Assembly: GCA_964574815.1 (NCBI GenBank)
Contig: CAZNPL010000029.1
Span: 1-64,000 of the forward strand
Reading direction: 5' to 3'
DNA: 64,000 bases
Source of the DNA: CAZNPL01 sp964574815
Lineage (GTDB): Bacteria; Planctomycetota; Phycisphaerae; UBA1845
Part shown: piece after piece, positions 18,092-26,299 of the stretch
How positions within the stretch are numbered: position 1 is the stretch's first letter
Layout: the number at the start of each line of letters is the position of its first letter
Notes under the pieces: model-generated
Told to the model about the DNA's origin: nothing
Seen by the model: the letters and a program-made list of their open reading frames with translations, nothing else
Database searches by the model: none
Made by a program: the position numbers and the translations under genes

Positions 18092-21000
18092 TCATCGCAT
18101 CAGGCGAATTCTGACGTTGACGAATTCGAAGTCGTCAATATCGGAGCCGCGGGCGGTGGCGTGGAGGTGGAAGACGTTGGCCCCGGCCTGAAGATATGCG
18201 GGGTCGAAGCGGACCACGAACTCGCCGAAGCTTCCGTCGCGTGGGGCTTCGTCGAGGGCACGGTCAAGCAGGTGGCCATTGATGCGTATCGGGTGTGGTC
18301 GCTGGACGCCCTTGGCGAGCATCCATAGCTCGGCGTAGCGGATGCGGCCGGTCAACTGGTGCTCTGTCAGCTCAAACTGGGCAACGTAATCGGCGCCCTC
18401 GGCCCGTTTCTGGAACTGACTGTTGATGCGCCCGTCATAGGCGTCGTCGCCCAGGTGGTGCACGTCGGGGACGGCTTCAACGGCGAAGACGTCGTCGGTT
18501 TCGGGCTGAAGCTCGAAGTCCACCCAGAGTTTGGTGCCGATGAGCCTGGCGGCCTCCACGTTGGCCGACGCCGGCACGTAGCCGTCCAGGGAGGCGGAGA
18601 GGGCGAAGAAGTCGGGGACGCTGGGGACATGAAGCGTGTAGGCGCCAGCCAAGTCGGTGTACGCGATCACGGGTGCTCGGTCAGGTACGACGAGGCGAAC
18701 CTCCGCGTCTTTGAGTGCTTCCCCGGTAGAGGCGTCAGTCACATAGCCTTCGAGCGTCCCAACCGCATCCTCGGTGTTCTCACTGACGCCGACCTCCTCT
18801 TCGATCGGCTCCACTTCGGTTGGCAGGCGCAACCCGAGGTCTGATCGCGCGGGATTCGCCATGCTCGCTGACATCTTGGCGACAGGCGGCAACGCGTTGC
18901 GACGATGCAGTGCGCGGTCGGCGGAGGGCTCGTTCGACTCGACAAGCGATCTCGGGAACGGGTGCGAAGTATCAGATTGTACCGGGTGCAAGTCCGTGCC
19001 ACCAAGCGGCTCGGGGCGTTGCGTATCGGCGATGAAGCTCGTCGAAGGGCGGCCGACGGCGGTGGAGGCCGTCGCGGCCGAGGGGGATCGGGCGTCGGAA
19101 TTCGCTTGCCGCATGGGCTGCTCGACATCCGGCAGTGCAATGTCGGGCGGCGACGGTATCGGCGGGAGCTGCTGCGTGCGAGACGTATCCGAAAGAGCAT
19201 ACGCCGGAGCGGCCTCGGTCGATGGGATGTCAACGGTGGACAGCACGGAAGCGTCTGTCATTGTCGGCGCCGCAACCGGCGGTATGTTCTGGTGGATCGC
19301 ACTCATTGATTGGCCGGTCGAAGTGGCCGCGCGCGGTGGGACCGGGAGACGATCTGCGAAGGTCGGTTGAGCTTCCGCGGCGAGTGCGCCGGACGGGCTT
19401 GACGTATCCGGAAGTCGCAGTGCTTCAAGAGACGACTTGACGTCGTCAGCCGTCCCTACGGGAATCGGCTGCTTGGAGAGCCTTCCCTTCCCATCGATGA
19501 ATCGCTGAGTTGTTCTTGCTTCGTCCCTCCGAGACTCGGGGGCAGCGTCCGGAAAGAACCCTGCTGTGTCGCTTGAGGTGCGAGGCGTCGTTCTTGGCAT
19601 GAGTGCGGCGGGTGTGAAGTCCGCCCCTTGCGTTCCGGCCAGTTCCGCTTCGAAGCGCGGCGGCGAGGCGGATTGGGCGCGAACACGGCCGCGAACAGCT
19701 TCGATTGCTGCTGGTCGTGCGGAGGGCGCGTTCGGCAAAGACACCTCGGCTGCGGGCGCCCGCTGTACCGGGGCGGAAGCCGTGCGCTGCACCGGTTTCG
19801 TCTTGCGCCGGGATGCTGCATCCCGGATGGTGGTTCGATCGGTCAGGCTTTCGGTGGCCGCCGGCGAGTTTGCGCTTCTTGAAGTTTCCGGTTGGAGCGC
19901 GACGTTCGCCAGTTGCGAACGACCCACTGCCTGACTTGGTTTGGAGCGAACGGGGCATGCGGGTTGCATGGGAGCGATCACGGGCGCCGCGGCGGGCTCA
20001 GGATCTGGTGCCGGTTGGTGCGCACGGGGCGTGGCCAGTTCGAGCTGTGCTATCCGGGCGGACTGCGCGTTTGTTGCAGGCGTTTCGAGTCTGGGATTCT
20101 GTTCCGGTCGGTTGGGGGCGTCACGAATAGGTAATTCGATGTTTGGCGATTCGTCGGGATGTTCCATGAGGCGTTCAACGGTTAATTGGGCGGCGTTGAT
20201 TCGCGGCTCGAATTCGAGTTCCGCGACGTGGCGCGCGAAGGTCATGTCGGGGGTTTCGGGTGATTCCGCATCTGTAAGTCGTCCCCTGATCTGGGCCACC
20301 ATATCGTCGGCACCGACCGACGGCGCCAGAGCGATCTCGATTCGCCCGCCGCGGCCGACAGCGTCGGCGATGGCGGCCGTCACGCCCCAGAAGCTGAGGA
20401 TCAGCATGAGCACGAGGTGTGCCAGGAGTGAGGCGAGCAGGCATCGCACCAGAAGGCTGAGTTTACGGCCGCGCGCGCCGCGAAGGAGCGCCAGCATCGC
20501 CAGCAGCAACAGCAGTGCGAGCAAGGCCCAAAGGAGGTTGGGAAGGATCTGCCGCCAGAGCCCGCCCCAGTCGATCGAAGCTCGCTGTACCTCGGTTTCG
20601 GTGAACACCTCGCGGGAAGTGGTGTAGAAGAGATCATAGTCTGCGGCTTCGCCGGTCGCCCTGCGTTCGGCGTTGCGATCGGAGCTGAAGTGCAATCCAT
20701 ACCCGCCGAGACTCAGGGCGGGATCGAGTTCGTGTGCCGCCGTGTTGAGCGACGGGCCGAGGTTGTCGGGCGGCTTGTGGCCACCGTGGAGGCGCCGGGA
20801 CCGGTACAGGTCGTAGCCGCCCTCACCGCCGGGTCGATCAGAGCTGAAGTAAAGAAAGTCGCCGAAGGGCGCGACGGCCGGGGCGCCGTCGTTGTGCGAC
20901 GTGTTCAGGGCGTCGAGCGGTTCGGCCCGGCCGAAACCGTTGTCGGTGATCGAGGCGATGTAGAGGTCGTAGTCGCGGTGGAAGTGGTCTTCCCTGAGCG

Positions 21001-21613
21001 TGGCGCGCCACGCGGCGGGGTCGGGTTTCCGCTCGTCCTCGGGCCTCGGGCGGTTCGACGCGAAGTAAAGCGTTGCGCCGTCGGGCGTGACGGCGGGGCC
21101 ATAGTCGTTGAACTCGGAGTTGACGGCCGGGCCGAGATTGATGGGATTGCGCCAGCCGTCGGGTCCGCGGTGGGCCACCCAGAGGTCGTAACCCCCTCGT
21201 CCGCCGGGTCGATCGCTGTAGAAGTAGAGGGACTGGCCATCGGCGGTCGGTTCGGGGCCGAGTTCGTCGTGCGGTGAGTTCACGCGGGGCATGGGCGCCG
21301 GATCGGTCCATCCGTCGGCGGTGTGGGTGGATGCGTAGATGTCCGCGTTGCCTCCGGCTTTGCCGCGGACGAAGTATAGCGTCAGTCCGTCGGCACTGAG
21401 CCGCGGCTCATAGTCGTCGTCTCCGGTGTTGACGATTTCCGCAAGCGGCGTGGCGGGCTGCCAGAGAATGTCGCGAATCCGGGCTTCTGCAACGGGCTCC
21501 CGGATCGTATCCGCGTCGGAGTAGAAGCGGGATTGCTGCGGGCGCAGATGCCATGCAACGCCCAGCAGAGCGATGACCGCTATGACGAAAAGAGCGATCA
21601 GGAACTTCTTCAC
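18092..21613 (-). CDS. PD40 repeat protein with TonB-like membrane helix and Pro-rich region
   Basis: The 1173-residue protein has an N-terminal membrane helix (about 4-20) and five PD40/TolB-like repeats (about 65-315, each with LYF and SDRPGG-type strings). Two more membrane helices follow (about 358-377 and 388-412), joined by a basic loop RGARGRK. The third helix contains S395, H399 and L406, matching Ser16, His20 and Leu27 of the E. coli TonB helix. A Pro/Ala-rich stretch of about 550 residues follows, then a carboxypeptidase-regulatory-like β domain (GYVTDASTGEALKDAEV) and a final β-sandwich. The predicted topology puts the PD40 and C-terminal parts in the periplasm. It lies 79 bases downstream of the ExbD gene, so it is a candidate energy-transducing partner of ExbB/ExbD. 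Confidence 0.8.
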   Translation of the reverse strand: MKKFLIALFVIAVIALLGVAWHLRPQQSRFYSDADTIREPVAEARIRDILWQPATPLAEIVNTGDDDYEPRLSADGLTLYFVRGKAGGNADIYASTHTADGWTDPAPMPRVNSPHDELGPEPTADGQSLYFYSDRPGGRGGYDLWVAHRGPDGWRNPINLGPAVNSEFNDYGPAVTPDGATLYFASNRPRPEDERKPDPAAWRATLREDHFHRDYDLYIASITDNGFGRAEPLDALNTSHNDGAPAVAPFGDFLYFSSDRPGGEGGYDLYRSRRLHGGHKPPDNLGPSLNTAAHELDPALSLGGYGLHFSSDRNAERRATGEAADYDLFYTTSREVFTETEVQRASIDWGGLWRQILPNLLWALLALLLLLAMLALLRGARGRKLSLLVRCLLASLLAHLVLMLILSFWGVTAAIADAVGRGGRIEIALAPSVGADDMVAQIRGRLTDAESPETPDMTFARHVAELEFEPRINAAQLTVERLMEHPDESPNIELPIRDAPNRPEQNPRLETPATNAQSARIAQLELATPRAHQPAPDPEPAAAPVIAPMQPACPVRSKPSQAVGRSQLANVALQPETSRSANSPAATESLTDRTTIRDAASRRKTKPVQRTASAPVQRAPAAEVSLPNAPSARPAAIEAVRGRVRAQSASPPRFEAELAGTQGADFTPAALMPRTTPRTSSDTAGFFPDAAPESRRDEARTTQRFIDGKGRLSKQPIPVGTADDVKSSLEALRLPDTSSPSGALAAEAQPTFADRLPVPPRAATSTGQSMSAIHQNIPPVAAPTMTDASVLSTVDIPSTEAAPAYALSDTSRTQQLPPIPSPPDIALPDVEQPMRQANSDARSPSAATASTAVGRPSTSFIADTQRPEPLGGTDLHPVQSDTSHPFPRSLVESNEPSADRALHRRNALPPVAKMSASMANPARSDLGLRLPTEVEPIEEEVGVSENTEDAVGTLEGYVTDASTGEALKDAEVRLVVPDRAPVIAYTDLAGAYTLHVPSVPDFFALSASLDGYVPASANVEAARLIGTKLWVDFELQPETDDVFAVEAVPDVHHLGDDAYDGRINSQFQKRAEGADYVAQFELTEHQLTGRIRYAELWMLAKGVQRPHPIRINGHLLDRALDEAPRDGSFGEFVVRFDPAYLQAGANVFHLHATARGSDIDDFEFVNVRIRLMR

Positions 21614-21692
21614 GACGCCTTCCGATTACTCGTTGCCCGCCCCCTCGGCTTAGAGAGCCGGCGACTTGCGCCCGTGCCGACCGTCCGCGCTG

Positions 21693-22115
21693 TCACGGTT
21701 CGAGCACGGTGTCCAAGTAGGGCTGCTGGATGCCGCACGCCTTGCATATATCGAGCACGGTCACGACGTTGGCGTAGGCCGTGCCGCGATCGCCGCGAAC
21801 GGTGACCTTCTGTTCGGGATTGACCGCCACGGCCTCGGTGATCATGGACCTCAAATCGTCGGGTTCGAGCGTCCTTCCGCTCACCACGATGGTCCCCTGT
21901 GCGTCGACGTTGATGATGATCTCACGGAGCGTGGCGCTGATCGGCCCGCCCGACTTGGCGAACGGCAGGGCTATGTCGATCTCGCGCTCCTCCTGGTGGA
22001 ACGTCGTCGCAACCAGAAAGAAGATGAGCAACAGAAAGACCATGTCGATCATGGGGGTGATCTCGATGGTGGCCGTCGCCGCAACGCCGTTCTTTTCTCG
22101 TGCTCTGATCAGCAT
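21693..22115 (-). CDS. ExbD/TolR family biopolymer transport protein
   Basis: The 140-residue protein has the family layout: a short cytoplasmic N-terminus, one membrane helix starting ITPMIDMVFLLLIFFLV, and a periplasmic domain. D24 in the helix corresponds to the proton-handling aspartate of ExbD/TolR. The periplasmic domain has the usual ending in which conserved VRGDRGTAYANVV precedes a final helix. It starts 12 bases after the ExbB gene and precedes the PD40 protein, so all three are probably translated from one message. The Exb type cannot be told from the Tol type by sequence reading alone. Confidence 0.93.
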   Translation of the reverse strand: MLIRAREKNGVAATATIEITPMIDMVFLLLIFFLVATTFHQEEREIDIALPFAKSGGPISATLREIIINVDAQGTIVVSGRTLEPDDLRSMITEAVAVNPEQKVTVRGDRGTAYANVVTVLDICKACGIQQPYLDTVLEP

Positions 22116-22127
22116 CGTTCGGGATCC

Positions 22128-22952
22128 TCAAACGGCAGCGGTATCAACGGTTTTCTCTGCTTTCCGGGCGGGATCGGCCGAGTCGTCCTGGCTGCCGTTT
22201 CCGCCAGCCGCGGCAGACGCGGCGCCCGGTGGAAATGATGGGGCCGCGGCGTGGGCATACTCATCGATGAAGTCGACGGCCATCGCGTCGATGTCGGAGA
22301 CGAGCCGTTCGATCTTCGATGAGAGCCAGTGGTATGCGATCAGGACGGGTATCGCGATGAGCAGGCCCGCCGCGGTCGTGATCAGCGCCTCGTAGATGCC
22401 TTCGGCCAGAAGTTCCGTCCGGCCTAGCGCCTCGCCGGAGCCGGCGACCGTTTGAAACGCCCGGATCATTCCGAAGATCGTTCCGAGCAGCCCCATCAGC
22501 GGTGCAATCGAGGCGATGACAGACAATGCCCGCAGGTACTTTCGCAGGTGCAGGACCACCCGCTCCCCGGCCTCCTGCACGTGTTTCTCGACGAGCTCGA
22601 CCGAGTGGCCGAGCCGCTTGATGCCGGCCTCAAAAACAGCCGCGATCGGGCTACCGTTGTTGCGGCAGTATTCCACGGCCGCCCGGCGTTCCTTCCTCTG
22701 ATCATCTATGACGTTCTTCAGGCCGGGCAGGAATTCGGGCGGGATGACCCTCGAGCGACGAAGGCTCACCAGCCGCTCGAGAATGACCGTCAGGGCGATG
22801 AACGACGCGATGGCGATGGGGACCATCATCGGACCGCCCTTGACGACGAAATCCCAGACGGAATCGACACCGCCGGCGGAGGCGGCCTCCGTCGGCGCCG
22901 CGTTCGCCGCCTGGCCTAGCAGGGACACGATTAATGCGTTCAGGGTTTGCAT
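22128..22952 (-). CDS. ExbB/TolQ/MotA family proton channel protein
   Basis: The 274-residue protein has three membrane helices (about 42-62, 146-168, 193-212). The long cytoplasmic loop lies between the first and second. The second and third contain the family's SIAPLMGLLGTIFGMIRAF and ITTAAGLLIAIPVLIAY segments. An Ala-rich N-terminal extension of about 30 residues precedes the first helix. Together with ExbD it should form the proton-motive-force-driven stator complex. It follows the TPR protein by 55 bases. Confidence 0.93.
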   Translation of the reverse strand: MQTLNALIVSLLGQAANAAPTEAASAGGVDSVWDFVVKGGPMMVPIAIASFIALTVILERLVSLRRSRVIPPEFLPGLKNVIDDQRKERRAAVEYCRNNGSPIAAVFEAGIKRLGHSVELVEKHVQEAGERVVLHLRKYLRALSVIASIAPLMGLLGTIFGMIRAFQTVAGSGEALGRTELLAEGIYEALITTAAGLLIAIPVLIAYHWLSSKIERLVSDIDAMAVDFIDEYAHAAAPSFPPGAASAAAGGNGSQDDSADPARKAEKTVDTAAV

Positions 22953-23007
22953 TCCGTCACGTACTCCCGGCGTCTGATGATGCCCTTTACGTTCAACGTT
23001 CCCGTCC

Positions 23008-26000
23008 TTACCGGCCTGGGAGCGATCCGTTCATGTTGGCGTCGAGCCGCTCAGCGGCGAGGCGCCCCCAGTTGGTATCCGCGTATTTCTCGGTCACTTG
23101 TTTAAATTGCTGTCTGGCCTCGACGTGCTTGGCCAGCTTTTCGAAGCAGCGTCCCGCTTCGTAGAGGGCGGCCGCGCTCCATTCAGGATAAGCATAGAGT
23201 ATGTCGACCTTGAGCAGTTCGCGGGCGGCGTCCTCGTATTCATTCTTCGCGAAGAGGCACTCGCCGATCTGGAACTGAGCCCGGGCGGCGGTTGGTCCCT
23301 CGTGCTTGTCGACGACTTTGTGGTAGGCCGCGATGGCTTCGGCGTACCGTTGCTGGTTTTCTCGCGTCCACCCCAGGCCGAACTGAGCCTGGAACCATTG
23401 TTCGCTTTTTGGGAATTGTTCGAGGAATCGGCTGAAGGTGCGCTCTGCGCGCGCCCAGCGCTGCAGCACGGAAAGGGAATCGCCGAGTCGGAGAAGGGCG
23501 GCCGGGTAGGCGGGATCCGACGGGAAATCGTCAACCACTCGCGTTAGGTAGGGCACGGCGCGTTCGTGGCGATCCGCTCTGAACAAGGCCTCGCCGCAGA
23601 AGTAGGCCGCCGAGGCCGTGAGCCCGCTGTCGGGAAACTCGTCGAGAAGCCTCCCGAACAGGGTTGCCGCTTTCTCGAAGTTCTGAAGTTCGAACTCGCA
23701 GACGGCGAGGCTGTAGATAGCCTGCTCCCGGAGGTCGCACGGAGCGTCGGCCGACGGTTGATCGAGCAGAGTGTGCAGGCGGCGCAAGAGCTCGGCGGCG
23801 GCGTTGTGGCGGCCGGCTTCTGTTTCGATGACGGCCAGTTCAAGCAGGGCGTGTAACCGCAGCGGGCCGACTGACTTTCGGGCGAGTAGCTGCCGATAGG
23901 CCTTAGCTGACTCCTCGTCGCTTTTCAGTTGGTGCAAAGACCAGGCTTTCTCGTACAGCAAAGCCGACGCCAAGGTCGGATCGAGTCGGTCGGCCTCGCA
24001 ACGTTTCATGAGCTCCAGGGCGTCCTCAAAACGCTCCTGACGCGCGACAGCAATGGCCAATTGCGCGCGGCCGCGCTGCGTGCCATCGTCGCCAGGATGT
24101 TCTTCGATAAAGCGCGACAGCGCCGTCTCGGCCTCGGCGTACTTGCCGGCGGCGACGAGCGCCTGCCCTTGCTGGAGGAGCGCGGGGGCTTTCAGATTCT
24201 GACCCGAATCGTCGGATCCGACGCGACTGAATCGGTCGGCGGCCTCGTCGAACCGCCCAGTTTTCATCGCGATGGCGCCGAGGTGGTTCAAAGCGTGCGA
24301 TTTGAATCGCGAATTCCCGGCCGCCAGTACTTCCTCGAGAGCGCCACCCGCGTTCGCCAGATCGCCCATGGCCAAAAGCGTCTGTCCGCGTTCGAACAGC
24401 GCCTGGAGCCGATGGGGAGACTTGGGAAAGCGATTCAGCAATCGGTCGAAACTTTCGAGCGCCTCGGCGTTTAGTCCGATGCGGTATTGTGCGAGGCCCA
24501 GTTTCAAAAGCGCCTCATCGGCGGCGGGCACGTCCACGCCCTTGTTCAGATACGCCATCAAGTGTTGCTTGGCTTGGTTCCAATCCTCGTGTTGGAACGC
24601 GATGTCTCCCAGCGCGAGTAGAGCCCCGCGGAATTGATCAGGCACTTCCGAGCGGCCGAAGGGAAGCAGTAACTGCTGGGCTTCGTCGAATCGCTGCAGG
24701 CGATGGAACGTAATGCCAAGTCGGAATTCGGCCTTCGTGCGCCGCTCGGATTCGGGATACTTGTTCAGAAACGCCTCATAGCTGCGCGCAGCGTCGTCGT
24801 AGCCGGCGCTGAGGAAGTGGTTCTCAGCGGCCAGAAAAGCGACGTTCGTGGCCAGCGGACTTTCGGGATAGGTTTCCAGGAACTGAGTGCAGAGGTTTCC
24901 GCTTTCGTCGAACGCTTGCAGGTGGTGCTTGGCGAGGGCCTGCAATCGCAATGCATCGGGCGCCAGCACATGCGGCTCGAACTTGGCCTGAAATTCACGG
25001 AAAAGGTCTTCCGCCGCCTGGTAATCACCGCGCCGGAGCAGGGCCACCGCGCGATCAAAAGTCATTTCGGCTGCGAGATCGCCACCGGGAGACTCCTCCA
25101 ACGCCCTTTCGAGCAGGTCCGCCGCGTCCGCGTGGTCGCCGCGACGCAGGCGGCACTTGGCAGCATAATACAGCGCCTCAGAGCGCAATGCTTCATGCTC
25201 GTCGGCGATGGCGTCGAATGTCCGTTGGGCGCGATCAATTTCGCCTGAGTCCAATCGCACGCGCGCTCTGAGCAGCCGCGCGTCGGCCGCCAGCGGACTC
25301 TCGGGGAAACGCTCGAGAAGCCGGTTGAGAAGGCTTGCGGCGTTGCTGTTTTCACCGGCGTTCTGGAGGATCAACGCAAGGCCGTAAAGGGCATCGGGCA
25401 GGAAGGGGCCGCTGTCACCTTCAACAATACGCCGATAGACGCGCCGGGCGTCGGCAAGCGCGCCACTGTGGTGATGGCACTCGGCCAGCAGCAGGGTGGC
25501 GTGTTGGGCGAATGGCCCGTCGGGTTGGCGGGCCAATAGCGCCGCAAAGCGATCAGCGGCCGCCGCGTAGTCCTGCCGGCTCATGAGTGCCAACGCCCGG
25601 AAGTACTCAGCTCGTTCACGCAACGGGCTGTCGGGCCAGCGCGAGGCGATCAGTACCGCGTGCTCGACGGCGCCGTCGTACTCGCCAGCGTAGTAGAGCG
25701 CCTCGGCCGCGCCGGCCGCTGCGTCGTCGGCCAGCTCGTGGTTGGCGAAATCGTCGATGACGCGCTGAAATGCCGTCGCCGCCGGCTCGTACGCTTTCAG
25801 CAAGAGGTGGCATTGGCCGAGCATGGTGGCGGTCTCGGCCGCGTAGGGGAAGTTGTCGTCCGAAGGCAGTTGCGTCAGCTCGCCGACAGCTTCGGTGTAC
25901 TTTTCCACACGAAAAAGACTGACCGCCAAGCCGTACCGGGCCACCGGCGCCTTCTCGTGGTCGGTGTGATCTTCCAGAAAGGCACGGTACTCACGGGCGG

Positions 26001-26181
26001 CCAGGTCGTAGAGGCCGCGGTTAAGCAGACCGTTGCCGGTGTGATAGGCGCGCAGCGAGGCGTCAACCTCGGCGCCGCGCTCGGCCGCGGCCAACGACGA
26101 CGAGCTCACGACGCAAATGGTGGTCGTCACAATCACGAAGTCTCGTGCGAGAGCGACAGAGTATGAATGCGAATGAGACAT
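23008..26181 (-). CDS. exported TPR repeat protein (YbgF/CpoB-like setting)
   Basis: The 1057-residue protein starts at ATG 26181, where AAGGA lies upstream and a signal peptide begins (hydrophobic core near residues 15-30, ending SLAAA). Almost all of the mature protein is tetratricopeptide repeats with recurring A-x-x-x-F-x-x-x-L-x-x-x-P-x-S units such as FLEDHTDHEKAPVARYGLA and LLEKPESPLAADARLLRA-like helices. It is long for a periplasmic TPR protein. In Tol-Pal operons a smaller TPR protein, YbgF/CpoB, accompanies TolQ/TolR; here the TPR gene directly precedes the ExbB/ExbD pair, so a comparable scaffold role is plausible but inferred. Confidence 0.8.
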   Translation of the reverse strand: MSHSHSYSVALARDFVIVTTTICVVSSSSLAAAERGAEVDASLRAYHTGNGLLNRGLYDLAAREYRAFLEDHTDHEKAPVARYGLAVSLFRVEKYTEAVGELTQLPSDDNFPYAAETATMLGQCHLLLKAYEPAATAFQRVIDDFANHELADDAAAGAAEALYYAGEYDGAVEHAVLIASRWPDSPLRERAEYFRALALMSRQDYAAAADRFAALLARQPDGPFAQHATLLLAECHHHSGALADARRVYRRIVEGDSGPFLPDALYGLALILQNAGENSNAASLLNRLLERFPESPLAADARLLRARVRLDSGEIDRAQRTFDAIADEHEALRSEALYYAAKCRLRRGDHADAADLLERALEESPGGDLAAEMTFDRAVALLRRGDYQAAEDLFREFQAKFEPHVLAPDALRLQALAKHHLQAFDESGNLCTQFLETYPESPLATNVAFLAAENHFLSAGYDDAARSYEAFLNKYPESERRTKAEFRLGITFHRLQRFDEAQQLLLPFGRSEVPDQFRGALLALGDIAFQHEDWNQAKQHLMAYLNKGVDVPAADEALLKLGLAQYRIGLNAEALESFDRLLNRFPKSPHRLQALFERGQTLLAMGDLANAGGALEEVLAAGNSRFKSHALNHLGAIAMKTGRFDEAADRFSRVGSDDSGQNLKAPALLQQGQALVAAGKYAEAETALSRFIEEHPGDDGTQRGRAQLAIAVARQERFEDALELMKRCEADRLDPTLASALLYEKAWSLHQLKSDEESAKAYRQLLARKSVGPLRLHALLELAVIETEAGRHNAAAELLRRLHTLLDQPSADAPCDLREQAIYSLAVCEFELQNFEKAATLFGRLLDEFPDSGLTASAAYFCGEALFRADRHERAVPYLTRVVDDFPSDPAYPAALLRLGDSLSVLQRWARAERTFSRFLEQFPKSEQWFQAQFGLGWTRENQQRYAEAIAAYHKVVDKHEGPTAARAQFQIGECLFAKNEYEDAARELLKVDILYAYPEWSAAALYEAGRCFEKLAKHVEARQQFKQVTEKYADTNWGRLAAERLDANMNGSLPGR

Positions 26182-26299
26182 TGCAGGTTCCTTCACAACA
26201 ACGGTCCTGGTCTGCCGAAACTGCACCGCCCCTCTCGGCGTTGTACGTGAGCGCGCACCCTATGCGCCGAGATTGGCGTGGCGAATTCGACCACACGGA

